A DNA stretch of 64,000 bases from Candidatus Thiodictyon syntrophicum (GCF_002813775.1 NZ_CP020370.1:1145501-1209500); one strand, 5' to 3'. Positions 36,601 through 45,056 are shown, counted from the first letter of the stretch. Notes: a model not told the origin generated them from the sequence alone. Numbers and translations are program-made.

Positions 36601-37392
36601 GGTCTCCAGTTCCATGAACGAGGCATAGCCATTGGCCTCCGTACGCTCCTTGTTGGCGCTTTGATAGCCGGTCGGCAGGAACACCATCATTTCGACATCC
36701 GCCGCGCTCACGGTGTCTCTGGCAATCCATTTGGCCAGCCAGCCCATATCCAGAAAGGAGCCGGCGCCGGTGCCCCCGGCCACTGACCCGATGACGATGA
36801 TGCGGAACTTGCTCTGATCCAGATCGAGCCCCAGGGCCTTGAGTTGCGCGTCGTTGGACAGGCCGCTCTTCAGCCACACCAGCTTGGTGCGGATCTTGTC
36901 CTTTATCTTTGAATACTTATCGAAGAAATAGAGTCGCGCAATGGCGCGAATCTGACCGGCGCCCTTGGCGGGATCGATGCCCATCTCACGGATCTTCTTG
37001 GGCGTGAGCGGGGACCAATTCTCGATATAGGGATACTTCGCCAAGTCGTCATCGCTGCGACTGTAGCGCTCGATCTCGAACGCCTCCACCAGCCGGTCCT
37101 CGTCGGACAGCTTGACGGCGTCGGCGAGTGGATCGGTCCGCTGCGACTTGCCCGACTCGACCAAGGCGCCGTGGTCGAGATCGAAATGGATGAATTGGGC
37201 GACCGGAAATTCCGCCAGGGTCGAAATGCGCATCGGATGCTGTGGTGGTCCCCAGACCGCGGTGAGGATCCGGCGGCGCACCCGCAAGATGACCTCCATG
37301 CCCGTCCCGCCCACCCCGATATACAGCGTCGGGCGCAGTTTGACGATTTGCTCCGCCCGTCTGGCGCGCGCCACATTCTCTTGCTCTGCCAT
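33631..37392 (-). CDS. Giant FtsZ/tubulin-like GTPase (Tubulin_2 type) with C-terminal GYF domain
   Basis: The 1253-residue protein has an N-terminal glycine motif (TLYIGVGGTGMEVILRVRRR, about 22-41) and the tubulin-superfamily nucleotide signature IGSVAGGTGAGSFLDMGWLA (GGTGAGS at about 206-212). This places it in the tubulin-like family described by Makarova and Koonin (2010) as FtsZ-like proteins predicted to remodel membranes. Residues of about 480-800 are rich in coiled coil. Near 1115-1165 is a Pro/Ala-rich linker, then a GYF_2 domain (YLYFVVLNGQQQGPYPFLQL, LAWREGLAGWLPIGQIPEL), a fold that binds proline-rich peptides. A final proline-rich tail could itself be a GYF ligand. It lies between a TerD gene and a small membrane protein, suggesting a Ter-linked cytoskeletal module. 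GTPase activity is not proven. Confidence 0.85.
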   Translation of the reverse strand: MAEQENVARARRAEQIVKLRPTLYIGVGGTGMEVILRVRRRILTAVWGPPQHPMRISTLAEFPVAQFIHFDLDHGALVESGKSQRTDPLADAVKLSDEDRLVEAFEIERYSRSDDDLAKYPYIENWSPLTPKKIREMGIDPAKGAGQIRAIARLYFFDKYSKIKDKIRTKLVWLKSGLSNDAQLKALGLDLDQSKFRIIVIGSVAGGTGAGSFLDMGWLAKWIARDTVSAADVEMMVFLPTGYQSANKERTEANGYASFMELETCMRGGSRFVTRWDAYDRPELSVKPYDEVYLIDSGNLAQLHTSNQKDIYDMVADALFEDFASIDFANKKRSVAVNQRQHKILPFTPPVPGGRYGDMRLSYFQGYSAFGQSVLDTQRGVRRDMRAYHWTAEMLKAFFGVAMADLGARRATDKQRDDFMAQYIQLVPRAFTDFPEISDPRAKLNRGEFTDYQMTETLLTDRQGSLIDGMLQKVAASIERIASANKKDDWGSCIREAVKQLEHDVVRDQDSTADTTEDRVTHDAAQLFKETTQRIRDQLYVYLDNKDYGGLEYVLSLVEQIKDRLENPGTGLIAALADNARRYGELRDVVRSCEYDRLLTNLEQTKGSGLFGFGNKEEQARLILNQIKQEISNFLKFHLRATAASHASALLKRISQWLGERQGIDERGDASWSGLVGEFQAGRTSVLAMIDSVEGKVELLLEDTRKDHATYILVDTPEENAPLPPMRELRSWADEVFIDIGGSRTLFPMLAEPKERERLIGLLRVKAEQQIAALSHQLPDESDPLLLALEAMRPIERQRRFAELITRAMPWIDASWGKDFEPKPDQFKCYIGVANAADYEQRFREELVSQVPAGVGISPQQVAFVDTGVPGRAVCYCELSGIPLTTLRGMEAWRTSYRKESEKIPLHTHRDSTQFTHPLAPSTTELNRLADDFYQYLLGVMLGVVVRDTRTETVPPGQYVFSVSRGDSRRIGNERAFRLNGLPETYREQIIGDVNDRLGGLDGVQLACLAVLSDYYAKEVYTPCLVADEMGSQRPVKGFPAAIAEELGRDLREKARRKGVSDADSAGYQRQALGKIDAWSLTVENSNADAYAWEVQESEQPRMKRVVLPVFFEAGGLVGLLGPAAQSATSVVTGATASPGPATAPTPPAFASSLPPPLGVLPVVPQYLYFVVLNGQQQGPYPFLQLQQLLAARQLEFATLAWREGLAGWLPIGQIPELATLPTVTPPPVPATPPPIPGAVPGPVTPLDAPPGT

Positions 37393-37433
37393 GCTCGCCC
37401 TCCAATTCGTCGGGATGTTTCGCTCAACCTAAA

Positions 37434-37575
37434 ATCCACAGATGGACACAGATGAACACAGATTTTCTTCGAATTGTTATGCGCTTACCGCTATTGTCGC
37501 AATCACCGGCGAGGCGGTCCCCGGCCAAGCGTAAGTCAATGAATTATCTGTGATAATCTGTGTTTATCTGTGGAT
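37434..37575. repeat. Inverted element with (CACAGATGRA)n arms
   Basis: The left arm ATCCACAGATGGACACAGAT continues AACACAGATT. The right arm at 37542-37575 is its inverse with AATCTGTG/ATCTGTGGAT units. About 80 bases separate them. It sits in the 208-base gap upstream of the tubulin-like gene, where its promoter might otherwise be. Confidence 0.65.
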
Positions 37576-37600
37576 GAATGCTCTTGCTAGGCTCAAGTTC

Positions 37601-38137
37601 TTACCGGCGTCCGGTCATCAGCATCAAGATCAAGGCCAACAAGGCGACGCCCACAAAGCCCGCGATGTAGATCGGCGCCAGAAAGCGCTCCTGATCGACG
37701 ACCGCCAGGACGCCGCCGGTCGCGAGGCTTGTCAGCAGTATAAACAGCCACCAACCCGAGGCATTGGCCGAGCGCGGTGCGACCCGCTTGCCTACCAGCA
37801 TATTGGCATAACCGGTCTTGGCAAAGAAAAAGGCAATGACCAGCACCAGCCAAACACCGCCGCCGATCGCCAGATCGCGCGGCCCGGTATCGGCCTTGAC
37901 CCCACCGGATGGATTGATCGCGGGGACCGTGGTCAGGGTCGCGGCGGTGGGCGCCGCCTGGCTGGCCCCCGGCAGGGCCGTTGTCGTTGCAGCCGATAGG
38001 GCCGGCGGCTGGGTGTTGGGATCGGGCAGTTTGAAGCCCTTCGAGTCCGGTCTGGCCGCCGTGTTGGCCGTTGCCGGTTTCGCGGCCTGCCCTTGATGGC
38101 CGGCGCCGCCTTCAGGTGTCGTCGATTTTTCCGCCAT
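37601..38137 (-). CDS. Small membrane protein of the tubulin-like operon
   Basis: From the ATG at 38137 (GGGGA upstream) the 178-residue protein has a hydrophilic, Ala/Pro/Thr-rich N-terminal half (about 1-88) and then three strongly hydrophobic helices: LAIGGGVWLVLVIAFFFAKT, GWWLFILLTSLATGGVLAVV and FLAPIYIAGFVGVALLALIL. The C-terminus is a short basic tail (MTGRR). No known domain is recognised. It lies between the tubulin-like GTPase and the vWA-like gene on the same strand, so it is a candidate membrane anchor for the GTPase. The longer frame from 38344 reads through repeat DNA and is rejected. Confidence 0.75.
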   Translation of the reverse strand: MAEKSTTPEGGAGHQGQAAKPATANTAARPDSKGFKLPDPNTQPPALSAATTTALPGASQAAPTAATLTTVPAINPSGGVKADTGPRDLAIGGGVWLVLVIAFFFAKTGYANMLVGKRVAPRSANASGWWLFILLTSLATGGVLAVVDQERFLAPIYIAGFVGVALLALILMLMTGRR

Positions 38138-38335
38138 GGTCGTTCCCCTTATGGATAAAGAGACGGCAGCGAGAATTCCGGAAAGCCGGGAAGCCGCGCG
38201 ATCCGTCTTGCACGTCAGGGTGCCTAGTATAAGGCCATCGGTCGAGACTCCGGGAAGCTCCCGCTCGTCAGGTAGATGGGTGGGCCTTGGGGCCTCGATC
38301 ATTGTCCCGGCCAAGGTGCCAACCGCAAGGTCTCC

Positions 38336-38389
38336 GGTCCGCACAGCGGACCCTAGGGTCCCGCTCCCATAGGGTCCGCTGTGCGGACC
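38336..38389. repeat. R2 full hairpin
   Basis: GGTCCGCACAGCGGACCCTA and its exact inverse, separated by 14 bases. This is the most complete copy of the R2 word found at 17543, 30306 and 41935. It lies in the 290-base gap between the vWA-like and small membrane protein genes and might act as a terminator or attenuator between them. Confidence 0.7.
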
Positions 38390-38427
38390 GATCGCCCGCG
38401 AGCGTGCCTATGATCAAGGCGCGATCC

Positions 38428-39933
38428 TTATTGGGTCACCTCAACACGGTGCCCTTCCTTGGGGTCGAGAATCTCGACACCGGTGAGGCCGCGCCGGACC
38501 CCGGCAACGCGGTCCCCCGCGGCGCAATACAATTCCTGTCGTTGGAACGGCTTGAGCCGGCAGGTCTGCACCTGGCCGTCGACCCTGATGTGATAGTCTC
38601 GCGGCCTGGTGAAGAAGCCCAGCGCGAACAGGATCAACCCCAGGCCCAGGAGCAAGGCGGCCCCGATGATGATCAGGGGGTAAAGCGGATAGTTGATGCG
38701 AATCAGCAAGGGAATGCTGACCCGCGATGCGAGGGTGTCTTGAGGCGGCACGAATACCTCGGAGATCGGATCGCCGGGAAAGAGTGCGTTCAGGTCTTGC
38801 CGAAACGTATCAGATAACGCGAGGCGTTGATTGTTGAGCGTGATCTCGACCGTACCCTCCATCTGGATGCGCTTTCCCAAGGAACTCATGGCTTTGGCTG
38901 ACCAGATAGAGGGTATCTGGGCCAGCGGAATGGGCAGCGAGACCCTGACCACCTCTTGAGCCCCGGGTTGCAGCCGGCTGACGGCGGGCGGGTCGACGGA
39001 CAACGGGCCCTGCCAGGACCCGACCGTAAATCGCGCCGCGATGTCAGCGGCTTCGATAATATACGGATAAAACAGGTTCTCCAGCGAGGCGACGATCTCG
39101 ACGCGGGGCTGTTCCCGGGAGGCAACCACGTCCAAGAGCACCGTTGCCTGATCGGCGGCCATCCCGACAGTGATTGCGGATTCGTTCCTGATTTCCCGCG
39201 GCAGCAGGCGGACCGAGTCCCGGTCCAACGGCTTGAGCCGCGCCGGTTGCTCGGTAAAGACCTTGGCCGTCCGGCCGCTCTGAATCAAGTGGCGCAGGGC
39301 CGCGTCGGCCTCCTGCCCATAGGCCAGCGCATAGACCATGAGCCCGCCGGCCTGATAGACCCGCCCCTTGACTGCCATCCCCAATGGGAACACGACGGTC
39401 CTGGCGATCGTCGGCTCAATATGCACCAATTCGTAAAACTCGCGATTGCGCGCGAGCGTTTCAGGGTCATTGTGCGGGCTGTTCCTGTTGTTGGTGAAGA
39501 TCCAGATAATTCCTGGTCGCCCCAGGAATTGCTCAACGATGGTCTTGGTCACTGCCTCCTGAAAATCGGTATCGGTCAAGGCACCGGATTTCGGCTTCTT
39601 TGCGACTGTGACGGCGGCGATGACATCCTCCAGGGGCGGTCCGGCAGCGCCGCTGGAAAAGATCAGCTCCGGTGACTGGTGGTCGCCGAACGATTGGTTG
39701 AATACCGACACAAAGACCTTCTCGTCCGGACTGGTCACGGCATGAAAGACGGCCAGCACCAGGGGCTTGAACTGGGACCTGGGATCGGTATAAAAAGGCT
39801 CCATCCATCCCGAATTCTGGATAAGAAATGCCTGCTGCATCGGCGCTGCGGCCGGGGCCTGCGAGCCGAGCATGGCCAACAGGAGCAGCAGGCCCAGGGG
39901 CAGGGTCTTGGCCTTTTGCTTTGGCGTCAGCAA
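38428..39933 (-). CDS. Membrane-anchored protein with degenerate vWA-like domain
   Basis: I place the start at a TTG (39931-39933) that overlaps the previous gene's stop by 7 bases, with GGAG eight bases upstream. It gives 501 residues and a clean Sec signal (LPLGLLLLLAMLGSQAPAAA). The exported part begins AFLIQNSGWMEPFYTDPRSQ, which aligns with strand 1 of a vWA domain but has NSG-W where DxSxS should be; IIWIFTNNRNSPHNDPETLA replaces the later MIDAS strand. An Ig-like middle region follows, then one membrane helix (LYPLIIIGAALLLGLGLILF) and a cytoplasmic tail. The topology suggests a periplasmic sensor arm anchored beside the tubulin-like GTPase. The assignment to vWA is structural inference from pattern, and metal binding is unlikely. 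Confidence 0.7.
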   Translation of the reverse strand: MLTPKQKAKTLPLGLLLLLAMLGSQAPAAAPMQQAFLIQNSGWMEPFYTDPRSQFKPLVLAVFHAVTSPDEKVFVSVFNQSFGDHQSPELIFSSGAAGPPLEDVIAAVTVAKKPKSGALTDTDFQEAVTKTIVEQFLGRPGIIWIFTNNRNSPHNDPETLARNREFYELVHIEPTIARTVVFPLGMAVKGRVYQAGGLMVYALAYGQEADAALRHLIQSGRTAKVFTEQPARLKPLDRDSVRLLPREIRNESAITVGMAADQATVLLDVVASREQPRVEIVASLENLFYPYIIEAADIAARFTVGSWQGPLSVDPPAVSRLQPGAQEVVRVSLPIPLAQIPSIWSAKAMSSLGKRIQMEGTVEITLNNQRLALSDTFRQDLNALFPGDPISEVFVPPQDTLASRVSIPLLIRINYPLYPLIIIGAALLLGLGLILFALGFFTRPRDYHIRVDGQVQTCRLKPFQRQELYCAAGDRVAGVRRGLTGVEILDPKEGHRVEVTQ

Positions 39934-41402
39934 GACAGGAGCTCCCAGCCGGGAATCGATTGATCGAAATCCGGGTGATAAAGGTAAAGATGCCGGTGAT
40001 AAACGAAGGCGCGCATCCGCCAGGGGTGCGTCAGCTTTCTCATGAAAAAGCTCACGTCTGCATCCTGCATAATGAGCGCAAACTCGGCGGCATGTTTCGC
40101 GTTGCTGTTGAAAAGGCTCTCGGCCCCCTGATTCCAAGGGATGCGGACGCAGAATGCCGACTTGTTGGGGGACTCCAGGAGCGGCGCCACAATATGACGG
40201 GACCCGGGGTCTGCGACATTCTCAGGATCGAGCCATGGATGGCTGCGCAGTTGCGTTTCGAGCGCAAAGTTGATCGTGCCCGAACCGAAGCGGGGGCTGG
40301 CGGTCTCCTGGCGCTCGGGTTGAGCGCTCGCCAGGGTCATGTAGAGATAACGCCCCTGTTGCTGATCAAAACCGAGCTGCCACAAGACCCCGTCGCGGGC
40401 GCGATAGGGGCTGCCGAACTGAAAACAGGGCTGGAATCCCGCGGGCCAAGGCAGAAAAGACATGGTCGGCTTGCCGGTGATATCGGCGAATTTGAGGATC
40501 AGTTGACCAAGACGGCTGAGCCAGATCACCTGGCGGCGATCAACCAGCGCGGTAGTGAATGGCTCAGCGAGCGATTCGCGCGGCAGGTCCAGTTGCTCGA
40601 CACGGGAGGGGTTTGCGGTATCGATGCGCAGCAGCCCACCCTTGTCCTCGCCTAGTGTGATGGGGACAAATACGTTCTTGCCTTGGAAACACACCGGGGG
40701 GCCGACGCAGCGTCCCGGGTACAGGCGCAGGTCATAGGTGAAGTCGAGGATGTCGAGGTCGAGCGCCGCCAGTCCATAATCGGTGGGGAGAAAAAACGCC
40801 TGCTTGCCGGGGTCCGGGCAGGCCAGACCCCAGTGGCCGGTCTTCAGGGAGGACTCGGGCAGCAATTGATGCTTGGCTCGCAGTTCCACCCACTGCTGCT
40901 GCGGGTCGCGGAAGATATACAAGAGTCCTCGCCGCGGCTCGATGGCCAACAATGAAGGACGACAGGAGGACAGGTTGCCGACGAGAAAATGGTAGTCGCC
41001 CGGGGGCGGCAAAGGGAGCGAAACACTCGGGTCCTGCTGGGACCTCAGGGTCTTGGGCAAGGCCAGATCGACGTGGGTTTGGCGCAGCCCGGGCATCCCC
41101 ATGAAGTCCGGCGTCTGTCCGCCGCCGAACGGGGGCAACCAGCTTTCCTGGTGCGCCCGCGTGGGTTCGGGCAGGGGCGCGCCCGTGAGCGGGGAGTAAC
41201 GGAACATCCCGGGGTAGAGGACCGTTGCGTTTGCCTCCCGGCACAGACGCGCGCCGACGAGTTCGGCCGTCTCGGGCGTGCTGTACTGGTCCTGTGTCGG
41301 CCCTAAGCCATTGTACTGGGCCAGCCTGAATGCGCCGGTGCCCGGGTCTTTGGTCCAGGTTTCGCTGTGGCCATCAGGGTAGTCAAGGTCCCATGTTTCC
41401 AT
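39927..41402 (-). CDS. Unrecognised 491-residue protein of the tubulin-like operon
   Basis: The sequence starts METWDLDYPDGHSETWTKDP. It is rich in aromatic/Gly/Asp-containing strands of roughly 40-50-residue spacing (LLAIEPRRGLLYIFRDPQQQ, FLPTDYGLAALDLDILDFTY, NVFVPITLGEDKGGLLRID, LVDRRQVIWLSRLGQLILKF), which suggests a beta-propeller. CRPSLLAIEPRRG and SC at the end are the few cysteine sites. No signal peptide, membrane helix or catalytic motif is visible, so it is probably cytoplasmic. It is translationally coupled to the downstream vWA-like gene by a 7-base overlap. Upstream, the preceding gene is only a 3' stub. Function is unknown, and the propeller call is weak. Confidence 0.7.
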   Translation of the reverse strand: METWDLDYPDGHSETWTKDPGTGAFRLAQYNGLGPTQDQYSTPETAELVGARLCREANATVLYPGMFRYSPLTGAPLPEPTRAHQESWLPPFGGGQTPDFMGMPGLRQTHVDLALPKTLRSQQDPSVSLPLPPPGDYHFLVGNLSSCRPSLLAIEPRRGLLYIFRDPQQQWVELRAKHQLLPESSLKTGHWGLACPDPGKQAFFLPTDYGLAALDLDILDFTYDLRLYPGRCVGPPVCFQGKNVFVPITLGEDKGGLLRIDTANPSRVEQLDLPRESLAEPFTTALVDRRQVIWLSRLGQLILKFADITGKPTMSFLPWPAGFQPCFQFGSPYRARDGVLWQLGFDQQQGRYLYMTLASAQPERQETASPRFGSGTINFALETQLRSHPWLDPENVADPGSRHIVAPLLESPNKSAFCVRIPWNQGAESLFNSNAKHAAEFALIMQDADVSFFMRKLTHPWRMRAFVYHRHLYLYHPDFDQSIPGWELLSC

Positions 41403-41405
41403 TTC

Positions 41406-41578
41406 TCAACATTCACTCTGATGGTGTAGCCGAATCGCCCAGACCCAGGTCCTCAGCACCGGCGCCGGTTCCGCGGGGGCCTGGAAGGGAAAAGGCACTA
41501 TGCCGAGATAGTTAAAGTATTCGGTGGACTGGATTTCGTCAAGCGGGCTTAGGGGCTCGGGTGCGATCCAAACTGATG
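41406..41578 (-). pseudogene. 3' stub of another gene of the tubulin-like operon
   Basis: The frame ending at 41406 reads SVWIAPEPLSPLDEIQSTEY, FNYLGIVPFPFQAPAEPAP and VLRTWVWAIRLHHQSEC. It stops 3 bases before the ATG of the 491-residue gene, the spacing typical of an intact operon. Upstream of about 41578 the frame turns into the dispersed word GGGTGGATAAGCGCAGCGCA and Arg-rich nonsense. So at least one upstream operon member has been cut down to its last ~55 residues. The family is unrecognised. Confidence 0.45.
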
Positions 41579-41773
41579 TGGTCGCGCAGACGACGGGTGG
41601 ATAAGCGCAGCGCATCCACCAGCGCCGCCGAAGCCTTGGCCGGTGGATGTTGCCCGCCCAAGCGCGGTGCCCGGCCCGCGGGGCCTTGATCGTCGTTGCG
41701 GCCGGCAGCGGCAGGAAGGAGGTCTTACGGGGGCGGCCCCGAACCGCACAATGAGCGCGAAACCAAGACATTT

Positions 41774-41842
41774 TGACAAGATTAACAAGATTTACAAGAT
41801 GTTATTTGTCTTCAATCTTGTAAATCTTGTTAGTCTTGTCAA
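41774..41842. repeat. Near-perfect hairpin with (ACAAGATTA)n arms
   Basis: TTGACAAGATTAACAAGATT continuing TACAAGAT (41774-41800) is inverted at 41814-41842 with one mismatch. A different, perfect palindrome of the GGTGACACCGCT type follows at 42090-42115, and an R2 word lies at 41935-41956. Nothing gene-like was found between 41579 and 42218. Confidence 0.7.
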
Positions 41843-42218
41843 GAAATTCCGCAATCGCTCAGGGTCGCGGCCAGCACCATGATCAAGGCCGCCCGCGGCA
41901 CGGCCTTGATCATCATTGTCGACCAGCGGCGTTCGGTCCGCACAGCGGACCCTACGGGCTCACATGCAGCACCGGACCAAGAGACGGGCGGGCGCGCCTG
42001 CCGCGGCAAGCGGGGAGGGGGACGCGGGGCGCGACGCCAACCGCCGCGGGCCCTCCCGAGCGCTCGCGGCGCAGAGCGCCCGACACAGGGGTGACACCGC
42101 TGGAGCGGTGTCACCAGAAGCGGGGGGTTGCACATCCCCGGCCCCCCGCGGTGCCTGACCGCCCGCGCCTCCCGCTCGCTACCGCTCGCTCCTTGCGCGG
42201 GCAGTCCGGCCCCGCTAC

Positions 42219-43013
42219 CTACCGGCTTGCCTTCTCCCGGCCGGGGTGGGGACCTAGGGCAAGCCGGAAACCGAAGTAGCGGGAGCGGCGGCCGGGGTCG
42301 TGGCGGTTGCGGTACGCAGAGCGCAGGAGCAGCGCCTCGCCGGCCCAACAGCCGCCGCGCAGCACACGCCTCACGCCTGTGGTATCTACCCAGGGGCGAC
42401 CGTCCATGGGGGCGCCTTGATAGTCCTTGTGCAAATTGTCCTGCACCCACTCGTAGACGTTTCCGTGCATATCGTATAGGCCCCAGGGGTTGGCCCGCTT
42501 TTCGCCGACCGGGTGGGTCTTATCTCCAGCGTTTCCACCAAACCAGGCGTAGTCGCCCGTGGCCTTCTCATCATCGCCGAATGACCAAGGGGTTTGGGTA
42601 CCGGCGCGGGCGGCATATTTCCATTCGGCCTCGCTGGGCAGCCGATAGGGCTTGGCGGTCTTGCGGCTGAGCCAGGTCACATAGTGCTGGGCGTCGTCCC
42701 AGGAGACATTGATGACCGGGCGTCGGCCCCGGCCCCAGCCCTCGTCGCCGGGTTTCTGGGTGCAACCGCCGTCGGCGGCACAGGCGTCCCATTCGTCAAA
42801 GGTCACTTCGTATTTGCCCAATTCAAACGCGGCGACCTGAACCCAATGGGCCGGTTTCTCGTTGGCCTCGCAGCCCTGCTCGCCCTCCTGGCAGCCCATC
42901 GAGAAGCGGCCGGCGGGGATCGGGACCATGGTCGGGGTGGGCGTCGGTTGCGCGCTGATGGTGTCCGGCATGTAGTGGTAGGTGACGAGGACCAGTAGGA
43001 TCAGGCCAGTCAC
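42219..43013 (-). CDS. Membrane-anchored FGE-sulfatase (SUMF1)-domain protein, N-terminally short
   Basis: The frame from GTG 43013 (264 residues) starts inside a hydrophobic segment (ALVTGLILLVLVTYHYMP, open back to a stop at 43050-43052). It then carries a full FGE-sulfatase domain: MVPIPAGRFSMGCQEGEQGC, GKYEVTFDEWDACAADGGC, RRPVINVSWDDAQHYVTWLS, RLPSEAEWKYAARAG, NPWGLYDMHGNVYEWVQDNL and RVLRGG...FGFRLALG. The formylglycine-generating cysteine pair is not evident, so it is probably a binding or scaffold fold. The helix at the very start suggests loss of an N-terminal domain such as a kinase or peptidase. The terminal 39 residues align without gaps to the variable-region-like end of the NACHT-FGE protein. 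Confidence 0.75.
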   Translation of the reverse strand: MTGLILLVLVTYHYMPDTISAQPTPTPTMVPIPAGRFSMGCQEGEQGCEANEKPAHWVQVAAFELGKYEVTFDEWDACAADGGCTQKPGDEGWGRGRRPVINVSWDDAQHYVTWLSRKTAKPYRLPSEAEWKYAARAGTQTPWSFGDDEKATGDYAWFGGNAGDKTHPVGEKRANPWGLYDMHGNVYEWVQDNLHKDYQGAPMDGRPWVDTTGVRRVLRGGCWAGEALLLRSAYRNRHDPGRRSRYFGFRLALGPHPGREKASR

Positions 43014-43127
43014 GAGCGCCGTCGGCCAGAACCCAGGGCTCCGTCGAGTTCACCCGTAGCCCCTTGAGCTTGTGACCGATGTTCGCAGAACTGGATTTTC
43101 GGCCCGAAATGTCTTACAACAGTCGGC

Positions 43128-44889
43128 ATGGCCGAAATTCCTTGCCAGTCCTGCCGCCCCGCGTCGGAGTTACTCCGGCGTCTGGAGGTCCGCCTGATCC
43201 TGCCCGGGGAGCGGGACGCGTGGGATGCGCTGGTCGAGGCGCATCATTACCTGGGCCTACGCTCGTTATTCGGCAAGACCTTACGCTACGTTGCCACGCT
43301 TGATGGGTGCTGGCTGGCGCTGCTCGGCTGGCAGGCGGCGGCGCTCAAGTGCGCGGCCCGCGATGCCTGGATCGGTTGGCCGCGGGTGCTGCACTATCAA
43401 CGCCTGCATCTGCTGGCCAACAACGCCCGGTTCTTGATCCTCCCCGCCACCGGGCGCGTCCCTAATCTGGCCTCGCGCATCCTGGCGCTGAACCTGCGGC
43501 GCCTGTCCGACGATTGGCTGCGCGTCCATGGTCACCGCCTGTTGCTGGCCGAGACCTTCGTCGATCCAACGCGTTTTACCGGTGCCTGTTACCGCGCCGC
43601 CAACTGGCAGGTGGTCGGCACCACGCGCGGCTTTGCGCGCTGCAACGGCCGCTATACCCCCCATGGCGAACCCAAGCAGGCACTCGTCTATCCGTTGCAC
43701 CCACGCGCCCGGGCGCTGTTGTGCGCCCCCGTGCTACCCGCCCCTTGGAGCACGCCAATGCAATCCGTCACCCTGACCACGGCCCAGATGCAGGACCTGC
43801 AGCAGCGTCTGCGCGCGCTGCCCGATCGGCGCCGTCCGCGCGGTAAACGCCATCCCCAGGCCACGGTGTTGAGCATCGGCCTCGCCGCCGTACTCGCCGG
43901 CAACCGCGGCTATACCGCGCTCGCCGAGTGGGCAGCGCGCCTGACCCAGGCCCAACTCAAGCGTCTACACGCCCGCTACAATCCCCGCACCGAGCGCTTC
44001 GAGCCACCCTCCGAGCCGACCTTGCGCCGCGTCCTGCAAGCCAGCGACGTTGCCGCCATTGATGCCACCTTGAGTGACTGGCTGCTCGGCCTCGTCGCTG
44101 CCGACGATGCCGTGGCCGTCGATGGTAAGGCCCTGCGCGGGGCGGTGCGCCCCGACGGCACCCAGGTGCATCTGCTCAGCGCGTTCCTCCAAGATCAGGG
44201 CGTGACCGTGGCGCAGCGCGAGATCCCGGCCAAGACCAACGAGATCCCGGAGCTCAAACCGCTGCTCGCACCCTTGGACCTCACGGGACGGGTGGTCACC
44301 GCCGATGCGCTGCATACCCAACGCGAGACCGCGCGCTTCCTGGTCGAGGAGAAACAGGCCCACTATTTTTTCACGGTCAAAGAAAATCAGCCCACCCTCT
44401 ATGCCGACCTCAGCGCCCTGACCGAGGCGCATTTCCCCCCTCTGCACCACGACCCTCGATAAGGGCCATGGGCGCCTGGAGCAGCGCCGCTTGATGGCCT
44501 CCACGGCCCTCAACGACTACGTCAACTTCCCCCACGTCGCCCAGGTCTGTCGCATCGAACGCGCCGTCACCGAACTCACGTCGGGCAAGCAACGCGACGA
44601 GACGGTGTTCGCCGTGACCAGCCTGCCACCGCAGTTGGCCGACCCGCCGCGACTCCTGCAACTCAACCGCGGCCACTGGGGCATCGAGAACCGCTCCCAT
44701 TATGTCCGCGACGTCACCTTCGACGAGGATCGCTCGCGCGTGCGCGTCGGCCACGGACCGGCCATCATGGCCAGCCTGCGCAACTTCGCCATCGCCTTGG
44801 CTCGTCTGCACGGCTTTACCAATATCGCCAGCGCCCTGCGCGCCTTCGCTCACCAACCGCGCCGGGCCCTGGCCGCCATCGGCGTCTGA
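43128..44889 (+). mobile_element. ISAs1-family transposase fused to a DUF4338 (DruA-like) domain, frameshifted
   Basis: The first frame (43128-44462) starts with a DUF4338-like domain (EVRLILPGERDAWDALVEAH, HYLGLRSLFGKTLRYVATLD, LAETFVDPTRFTGACYRAAN) and passes into an ISAs1 DDE transposase (LRALPDRRRPRGKRHPQATV, DAVAVDGKALRGAVRPDGTQ, VVTADALHTQRETARFLVEE, YFFTVKENQPTLYADL). The catalytic core then continues in the next frame: TLDKGHGRLEQRR, LLQLNRGHWGIENRSHYVRD and VTFDEDRSRVRVGHGPAIMA, ending at 44889. The switch lies at a C6 run (44435-44440), so it is either a single-base mutation or a slippery site. No terminal inverted repeats or target duplications were recognised. The element separates the tubulin-like and TerC/TerD halves of the locus. 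Confidence 0.8.
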
Positions 44890-45056
44890 CACCCGACGCC
44901 GCTGACGCTGACGCACGGCCGCTCCGGCGGAGGCTGGCGCTCGCCTGCGCCCGCGCACTTCCCCTTCGCGCGCCTCGCCCAACCCCGCGATCGTCTTCGC
45001 CAGATCTACCGCCCGACCGTCACCCGCGCGCTTCGCATCGCCCGAGGCCCCCGCCG

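Noticed and set aside
39934-40137. 68-residue upstream extension of the vWA-like protein
   Set aside because: It lies within the previous gene in another frame and precedes the signal peptide; the TTG at 39931-39933 with GGAG fits better.
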